Shown here in pieces: positions 50,725 through 57,500 of a stretch of 57,500 bases of DNA; the first letter of the stretch is position 1; each line of letters opens with the position of its first letter. The notes beneath the pieces were generated by a model. It did not search any database and was not told the origin of the DNA. It saw only the letters and a list, made by a program, of their open reading frames with translations. Source of the stretch: Prevotella denticola (GTDB lineage Bacteria > Bacteroidota > Bacteroidia > Bacteroidales > Bacteroidaceae); assembly GCF_900454835.1 (NCBI RefSeq), contig NZ_UGTM01000001.1, positions 1 to 57,500 of the forward strand, given 5' to 3'. The position numbers were made by a program, and so were the translations under genes.

Positions 50725-51145
50725 AAGCCTGCACTTTGGGTTGAACATCAGTTAATAATTAATTCCCCAATATAAACAAATTCTGTGACTTGGAGCAAGG
50801 GACGCAGGATTTTCAGTATGCTGGCCTTGACATTTTCAACATTTCCAACGTCAAGCAGCGAGCATTCGGAGATTTCATTTTAGTTTTTTATTCCGACTGG
50901 CTTATAATTCGAAAATTTTATCTGAATTTGTATAAAGCCCCAAAAGACATCCCTATATATAAAATTGGCTTACAAGGGAAAATGCTGCGGAATTGAGGTT
51001 TTTAGAAAATGCTTTATATTTGCAGAGGGAGTCGTCTGCGTGGTGAATGTTTCGTGATAAATATCAGCCTTGGCAGATGTGCGGTCTCAGAATAGACGGT
51101 TATCTGCTCGTAAAATACGTTTCTGGTTACTTTTTGACGGTTTTG
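50725..51145. other. A+T-rich gap without a recognised gene
   Basis: About 420 bp between the IS110 remnant and the argR promoter. It may hold the outer end of the insertion element. A 68-codon open frame at 50790-50996 has no family features and I do not call it. Confidence 0.5.
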
Positions 51146-51177
51146 CTTGCAGATATGAACCGTATTGTATAATTTTG
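51146..51177 (+). promoter_or_regulatory. Promoter of argR
   Basis: CTTG (51146-51149), a 20-bp spacer and TAATTTTG (51170-51177). The predicted start near 51184 is about 22 nt before the ATG. Confidence 0.7.
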
Positions 51178-51205
51178 CATTCATGTAGGAATAAGTATAC
51201 GGTAC

Positions 51206-51682
51206 ATGAAGGTAAAGAACAGTAGACTTGAGGCATTGAAAATGCTCATATCAAGTATGGAACTCGGTTCCCAGGAAGAATTGTTGCGTGCGCTTGAGCA
51301 GGAAGGGTTCAGACTGACGCAGGCAACGCTGAGCCGTGACCTCAAGCAGTTGAAGGTGGCGAAAGCTGCCTCGATGAATGGAAAGTATGTCTATGTCCTG
51401 CCGAATGAAACGATGTACCGGCGTGTCACCACGCCCCGGAAGGCTACGGAGATGCTGCAGCGCAGTGGTTACGTCTCCGTGAACATATCGGGGCAGCTGG
51501 CGATCGTCAAGACACGGCCGGGCTATGCCAGTGCGATAGCCTATGACATTGACTGTTGTGACTCGCCTTATATATTAGGGTCGATTGCCGGTGACGATAC
51601 CATCTTTGTGGCAATCCGTGAGGGGGCGACACGCGGGCAGGTACTGGAAGCCCTGTCGTACGTGATTCCCGAGATAGGATAG
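51206..51682 (+). CDS. argR: Arginine repressor ArgR
   Basis: ArgR is a hexameric regulator of arginine synthesis and breakdown. The 158-residue protein has a winged-helix N-terminus (about 1-70, with SQEELLRALEQEGFRLTQATLSRDLKQLKV) and a C-terminal arginine-binding and oligomerisation domain. The latter includes GSIAGDDTIFVAI (about 124-136), with the two aspartates that contact arginine. The length is normal. Next downstream, 51 bp away, is a PspC gene. Confidence 0.95.
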   Translation: MKVKNSRLEALKMLISSMELGSQEELLRALEQEGFRLTQATLSRDLKQLKVAKAASMNGKYVYVLPNETMYRRVTTPRKATEMLQRSGYVSVNISGQLAIVKTRPGYASAIAYDIDCCDSPYILGSIAGDDTIFVAIREGATRGQVLEALSYVIPEIG

Positions 51683-51733
51683 CACCGGATGTCGTTTGCA
51701 GAATGTGTAATATTCACCAACAGGTTTTGAAGT

Positions 51734-51934
51734 ATGTATAACAAACGCTTAGTACGTGTCACTGACAATGTCTGGATAGCAGGTGTCTGTGCCGGAGTTG
51801 CCGATTATTTTGGTTTCGACAGGGATGCTACCCGCATTGTCTGGCTGCTGCTTACGCTTTTTACCGCAGGTTTCCCCGGGCTGATTCTCTATATTGCCTT
51901 GTGGCTGCTGATGCCGGTGTCAGATGGCAGGTGA
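51734..51934 (+). CDS. PspC-domain membrane protein
   Basis: This 66-residue protein is the PspC domain alone: a short N-terminus, the GVCAGVADYFGFD motif (about 17-29) and two hydrophobic segments (about 34-60) ending in LWLLMPV. In E. coli PspC senses membrane stress; stand-alone PspC proteins of Bacteroidota have no proven role. Probably co-transcribed with argR. The gap to 52152 has no gene I recognise. Confidence 0.92.
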   Translation: MYNKRLVRVTDNVWIAGVCAGVADYFGFDRDATRIVWLLLTLFTAGFPGLILYIALWLLMPVSDGR

Positions 51935-52152
51935 AGGAGGTATAGTCCTCCATCTCGTCAATTCAGTGGTCCCCGGTTCTGCCCTTTTCCCATTGTATCC
52001 TGTTGTTGACTGTGGGGGCGTGTTCCCTCTTTTGAGGAAGGAAAAACGACAGGATTGAGTTGGAATGGGCAGTTTTTTATGCACACATGATTATCGTGTG
52101 TGTATTTTTCTGTTTATTTTGTCGGTTTAATAGTGAAAATACAACACTTTTT

Positions 52153-52183
52153 ATTGCTATTATCATTTTATTTGTTACTTTTG
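52153..52183 (+). promoter_or_regulatory. Promoter of the XRE-cupin regulator
   Basis: ATTG (52153-52156), a 19-bp spacer and TACTTTTG (52176-52183), with predicted start near 52190, about 20 nt before the ATG. Confidence 0.6.
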
Positions 52184-52210
52184 TGGCGATAAAAAGCATT
52201 GTGTTGATTT

Positions 52211-52765
52211 ATGGATGAAGCACTGAAGCAAATAGGGGAAAGATTGAAAGGTTTACGCGAGTCGTTGGATGTCTCCGTGCAGGAGATGGCGGAAACGTGT
52301 GGCGTAACGGAAGAAAAATACCTGAAAATGGAGGGCGGTGAAAGCGACCTGGCGGTCAGCAGGCTGTATAAGCTCTCACGGAAATACGGTGTTTCGCTTG
52401 ATGTGCTGATGTTCGGCGAGGAACCTCGGATGGGGGCTTATTTCCTTACTCGTAACGGAAAGGGAATGAGTGTCGAGCGCAGGGAAGCCTATAAGTATCA
52501 GAGTCTGGCAAGTGGTTTCCGCGGCAGGAAGGCTGATCCTTTCCTGGTGACGGTAGAACCGAAGTCGGATGACGAGCCTGTAGACATGGACACGCATTCC
52601 GGGCAGGAATTTGATATGGTGTGGCAGGGACGTATGGCTCTTACCTTGGGTGGAAAACATTTTGTTCTTGAACCGGGTGATACAATTTATTTCGATGCCA
52701 GTCAGCCACATTGTATGCGGGCGTTGGACAACAGGACACTGAAGTTCCTGGCAATTATCTTTTAG
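52211..52765 (+). CDS. XRE-family regulator with C-terminal cupin domain
   Basis: This 184-residue protein has an N-terminal helix-turn-helix (about 6-62, IGERLKGLRESLDVSVQEMAETCGVTEEKYLKME) and a C-terminal cupin (about 105-184, with HSGQEFDMVWQGRMAL and LEPGDTIYFDASQPHCMRAL). Such regulators usually control the neighbouring metabolic gene in response to a small molecule bound by the cupin. The acyl-CoA synthetase gene that follows 147 bp downstream is the likely target. Confidence 0.92.
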   Translation: MDEALKQIGERLKGLRESLDVSVQEMAETCGVTEEKYLKMEGGESDLAVSRLYKLSRKYGVSLDVLMFGEEPRMGAYFLTRNGKGMSVERREAYKYQSLASGFRGRKADPFLVTVEPKSDDEPVDMDTHSGQEFDMVWQGRMALTLGGKHFVLEPGDTIYFDASQPHCMRALDNRTLKFLAIIF

Positions 52766-52912
52766 ATTTCCCGGATTCTGCTTCTGAATCCGGCATTGTG
52801 TGTAAGATTGTAAGCGCAGGTGTCTCTGGTATCGGCCGGGCAGATGGGAATATCGGATCTGCCAGCGAGCCGCCTGCTTCTATTTTTAAAAACGAATATT
52901 CAGAATAACAAG

Positions 52913-54586
52913 ATGATAGAAAGATATTTAACCCAGACTCAATTCTCTTCAGAGGAAGATTTCCGAGAGCATCTGCATTTCAGAGTCCCTGATACTTTCA
53001 ACTTCGCTTATGACGTCATGGATGAATGGGCAAAGGAAGCACCGGACAAACTTGCGCTTCTCTGGACCAGTGAGCGTGGTGAGGAGGTAAAGACCACCTT
53101 TGCCGGTTTCAAGGAGCAGACCGACCGTACAGCAGCTTACTTCCTCAGTCTTGGCATCAGCCGTGGCGACAAGGTGATGCTCATTCTCAAACGGCATTAC
53201 CAGTGGTGGCTTGCCATGATGGCGTTGTGCAAAATCGGTGCGGTGGCCATCCCCGCTACCCATATGCTTACGACGAAGGACATTGTCTACCGCAACCGGC
53301 GTGCTTCCGTGAAGGCAATTATATGTGTGAACGATGAATATGTCACAACGCAGGTCAGGCAGTCTGTTCCGGAGAGTCCGACGGTTGAAGTGCTCGTAGC
53401 CGTCAATTCCATGGCGCAGAGGAATAATCCTGTGCCCGAGGGATTTCACGACTGGCATAAGGAATGGCAGGAGGCACCGGCATTCGTCCGTCCTGAAGAA
53501 GTGAATACGAATGGGGATACGATGCTGATGTATTTCACCAGCGGTACCAGTGGCGAACCGAAGATGGTGGCGCATGATTATCTCTATGCGCTGGGGCATC
53601 TCGTCACAGGTGTCTTCTGGCACAATCTGGACGAGAACGGCATCCATCTTACCGTGGCAGATACGGGATGGGGAAAGGCTGTCTGGGGAAAGCTGTACGG
53701 ACAGTGGTTTGCCGGTGCGACGGTCTTCGTATATGATCACGAGAAGTTCACGGCAGGAAAAATCATGAGAGTGATGGAGAAATACCGTGTCACGTCTTTC
53801 TGTGCTCCCCCCACCATCTACCGTTTCATGATACAGGAGGATTTCGCAAAGTACGACCTCTCTGCGCTGAAATACTGTACCACGGCCGGTGAGGCACTTG
53901 AGCCTGCCGTTTACCAGAAGTTCTTCAACCTTACGGGAATCCGGATGATGGAGGGTTTCGGACAGACCGAAACGACCATGACCCTTGGTACATTCCCCTG
54001 GATCAAACCGAAGCCGGGAAGCATGGGGAAGCCGAACCCGCAGTATGACATCAGACTGCTGAAGCCGGATGGGGCTGCCTGTGAGGATGGCGAGAAGGGC
54101 GAAATCTGCATTGATACCAGTGCAGGAAAGCCAATCGGGCTTTTTAAAGGATATTACCGTGATCCGGAACTGACAGAGAGGGCATGGCACGATGGTCTTT
54201 ATTATACCGGCGATATTGCCTGGCGAGACGAGGACGGATATTATTGGTTTGTGGGCCGTGCCGATGATGTCATTAAAAGTTCAGGTTATCGCATTGGGCC
54301 GTTTGAGGTGGAAAGTGCATTGATGACGCATCCGGCTGTTGTTGAGTGTGCTGTGACCGGCGTGCCCGATGTGGTGCGCGGTATGGTCGTCAAGGCAACC
54401 ATTGTTCTCGCTGACGAATGGAGAAGCAAGGCAGGTGATGCTCTCGTAAAAGAACTACAGAATCATGTCAAGCATGAAACGGCACCTTACAAGTACCCTC
54501 GTATCATCGAGTTTGTCGATGCCCTTCCGAAGACTATCTCCGGCAAGATTCGCCGGGTGGAGATCCGTGAACACGATAATCGGTAG
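52913..54586 (+). CDS. AMP-binding acyl-CoA synthetase (acetyl/medium-chain type)
   Basis: This 557-residue member of the ANL superfamily activates a carboxylic acid to acyl-CoA through an acyl-AMP. Motifs: YFTSGTSGEPKMVAHD (about 205-220, P-loop), GFGQTETTMTLG (about 347), YYTGDIAWRDEDGYYWFVGRADDVIKSSGYRIGPFEVE (about 430-466) and the catalytic lysine in PKTISGKIRRVEIR near the end. The substrate cannot be told; related Bacteroidota enzymes act on acetate to branched or aromatic short acids. I use the ATG at 52913 (MIERYLTQ), since the earlier in-frame start adds residues unlike the family. Preceded by the XRE-cupin regulator. Confidence 0.92.
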   Translation: MIERYLTQTQFSSEEDFREHLHFRVPDTFNFAYDVMDEWAKEAPDKLALLWTSERGEEVKTTFAGFKEQTDRTAAYFLSLGISRGDKVMLILKRHYQWWLAMMALCKIGAVAIPATHMLTTKDIVYRNRRASVKAIICVNDEYVTTQVRQSVPESPTVEVLVAVNSMAQRNNPVPEGFHDWHKEWQEAPAFVRPEEVNTNGDTMLMYFTSGTSGEPKMVAHDYLYALGHLVTGVFWHNLDENGIHLTVADTGWGKAVWGKLYGQWFAGATVFVYDHEKFTAGKIMRVMEKYRVTSFCAPPTIYRFMIQEDFAKYDLSALKYCTTAGEALEPAVYQKFFNLTGIRMMEGFGQTETTMTLGTFPWIKPKPGSMGKPNPQYDIRLLKPDGAACEDGEKGEICIDTSAGKPIGLFKGYYRDPELTERAWHDGLYYTGDIAWRDEDGYYWFVGRADDVIKSSGYRIGPFEVESALMTHPAVVECAVTGVPDVVRGMVVKATIVLADEWRSKAGDALVKELQNHVKHETAPYKYPRIIEFVDALPKTISGKIRRVEIREHDNR

Positions 54587-54764
54587 CCTGCCCTTTCTGT
54601 TGGTTTTACATTTTTGGGGTAAGCCTTTGAAGTAAGTTCTGTCTTGTGGCTTGATGAAAGAACTGTACAGGTCTATTATATTAAGGTGTAGATAGGTTTT
54701 TAAGACTGATATTTGTAATAAAATACGAAAAAACGCACTTTCGTGAAAGTTTTTCTTCAAAACA

Positions 54765-54796
54765 TTTGGCGGGAATGAATTTTCTCCATACCTTTG
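54765..54796 (+). promoter_or_regulatory. rRNA operon promoter
   Basis: TTTG (54765-54768), a 20-bp spacer and TACCTTTG (54789-54796). The predicted start near 54803 is about 320 nt before the 16S gene. Confidence 0.8.
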
Positions 54797-54802
54797 CACT
54801 CG

Positions 54803-55121
54803 CTTTACAAAACGAGCCGTCCGGCGAGTTGCTTAAAGCGGATAAGAAAAGAGTTCTTTGAAAAGATTTACATAAACAGAGAAGTAGTACAAGAAGCGTC
54901 TGTCTGATTCTATATCAGATGGATGGGTAAAAGAAACGAACCGATCAATTCATCGTCCCTGTTTTTGAGGCTCGCCTCAATTACAGGGAACAGAAGAAAG
55001 GTGCTTTTTACTTGATACTTTAGGATAAGCGTTCTGGAACAGAGACAACTCGGTGAAGTGCCGGGCTAACGTGGTATTCATTATCATTTATGCCCGTCAC
55101 CTGTCACCGACACATATTTTA
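54803..55121 (+). other. 16S rRNA leader with conserved stem elements
   Basis: The leader has GTTCTTTGAAAAGATTTACA at about 54852, like the TCTTTGACATATTGACAC stretch before 23S (about 56880), possibly antitermination signals. A hairpin TCCCTGT...GAGGC-TC-GCCTC...ACAGGGA spans 54956-54989. AAGCGTC near 54895 can pair with GACGCTT at about 56660 to form the 16S processing stalk. Confidence 0.6.
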
Positions 55122-56651
<1,530 letters not shown>

Positions 56652-57046
56652 CTGGAGAGGACGCTTGTTCGTCTCGTTTTATTACGAGACGCTATGGCAT
56701 CAATGACGTAAGAAGGACCTCTGGTTCGTTTTTCTTCTTGTACTCACTGCACTCTGTATTATATAAATGTAGGAGTCCAGAGTTTAAGGCTCACATAAAG
56801 GTTCAAGTCCTTATCCTCCGCTTCGCTGTCATCTGCTCCTGAGGCGTCGCTTCAGAATAAACGGATTGCACAGCATAAGATCTTTGACATATTGACACAA
56901 GCAAGACTGTAAAGTAGAACAATTCTTTCTTTAAATGGAAGAATCAGGATTCTGATTATTGAAGCAAGAACTTCAAATTCTTCAGAATCACACAACAGCT
57001 GAAAGTATGAGCTACATTCCCTGTAAGGAATTACAGGGAAGGCGAA
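56652..57046 (+). other. 16S-23S spacer without an intact tRNA gene
   Basis: About 395 nt. I find no tRNA-Ile or tRNA-Ala. A T-arm-like relic (AAAGG-TTCAAGT-CCTTA, 56798-56814 region) is followed by TCCTCCGC with no matching 5-prime acceptor or anticodon arm. There is a hairpin GTCTCG...CGAGAC (about 56672-56691) and, just before 23S, TTCCCTGTAAGGAATTACAGGGAA (about 57016-57039). Confidence 0.7.
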
Positions 57047-57500
57047 GAAAGTAAGAAAGGGCGCATGGCGGATGCCTTGGCTCACGGAGGCGATGAAGGA
57101 CGTGATAAGCTGCGATAAGCCCCGGGTAGGTGCAAATGACCTTTGATCCGGGGATTTCCGAATGGGACAACCCGGCAGGCTGGAGGCCTGTCATCACTAC
57201 GGATGTAGTGAGGCGAACGGAGGGAACTGAAACATCTTAGTACCTCCAGGAAGAGAAAATAAACTAATGATTCCCCCAGTAGCGGCGAGCGAACGGGGAA
57301 GAGCCCAAACCGGCGGCGTAGCGATGCGCCTCCGGGGTTGTAGGACCACGCAGTCGTACTTGGATTGTGAGAAGAATGTTCTGGAAAGAACAATCATAGA
57401 GGGTGATAATCCCGTATTCGAAGCATGACGAGACGTAGTGGTATCCTGAGTAACGCGGAACACGTGAAATTCTGCGCGAATCTGCCGGGACCATCCGGCA
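57047..57500 (+). rRNA. rrl: 23S ribosomal RNA, 5-prime part
   Basis: It begins near AAGTAAGAAAGGGCGCATGG and carries the conserved CGGATGCCTTGGC and the AGTAGCGGCGAGCGAACGGG region at about 57278. The window ends after about 450 nt, so the gene is incomplete here. Confidence 0.95.

Noticed and set aside
50790..50996. 68-codon frame on the plus strand
   Set aside because: Low-complexity translation in an A+T-rich gap, no promoter, no family features.
56798..56825. A tRNA gene in the 16S-23S spacer
   Set aside because: Only a T-arm and part of an acceptor strand are seen; no D-arm, anticodon arm or matching 5-prime acceptor.

Overview
The window is chromosomal DNA from a member of the Bacteroidota, most likely Prevotella in the broad sense (Prevotellaceae). 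Four things point there: the 16S rRNA gene at the right end; promoters of the TTTG-N20-TAnnTTTG type with no Shine-Dalgarno leaders; the acpP-fabF-rnc order; and outer-membrane receptors with an STN or carboxypeptidase-like front end paired with an ECF sigma/anti-sigma couple. I assign no species.

Layout. 1-5 kb: rpoN, a PAP2-type membrane protein, purE and a long-form ispG. 5-6.4 kb: a repeat-rich gap and a LytTR regulator. 6.6-12.6 kb: a complete clade II nitrous-oxide reductase operon (nosZ, a nosB-like gene, nosL, nosD, nosF, nosY) closed by a terminator. 12.7-20 kb: housekeeping genes cysS, a YbjQ-family gene, lgt, ychF, rnc, fabF and acpP. 20.3-22.6 kb: a DUF4254 gene, a family 9 glycosyltransferase and an A+T-rich orphan. 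22.9-26.7 kb: a ketopantoate-reductase-like gene and mutS. 27-30.8 kb: ECF sigma, anti-sigma and TonB-dependent transducer. 31-34.5 kb: an S41 peptidase and two glycosyltransferases. 34.6-36.1 kb: a retron, with its own promoter, a folded ncRNA and a reverse transcriptase carrying a C-terminal membrane helix. 36.2-45.4 kb: pabC-like and pabB genes, a LytS-type kinase, a small secreted protein, upp, pckA and a second TonB-dependent receptor. 45.7-50.7 kb: an A+T-rich island with a PAAR-like polymorphic-toxin gene, two paralogous membrane-anchored candidate immunity genes, a broken second toxin gene, an unknown upstream partner and a decayed IS110 element. 51.2-54.6 kb: argR, a PspC gene, an XRE-cupin regulator and an acyl-CoA synthetase. 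54.7-57.5 kb: an rRNA operon with its promoter, the full 16S gene, a spacer without an intact tRNA and the start of 23S.

How parts work together. The nos genes encode the N2O-reducing lipoprotein, its copper-delivery and maturation factors and an ABC transporter, but no electron donor is in view. The sigma/anti-sigma/receptor trio is a cell-surface signalling unit. The toxin gene and the first immunity gene overlap as ATGA, so they are translationally coupled. The intergenic DNA is unusually structured: 10-bp arrays read toward the next gene, 20-23-bp arrays occur at four junctions, and a roughly 200-bp dispersed element is present in four copies. These repeats, the retron and the toxin island are the least explained parts of the window.
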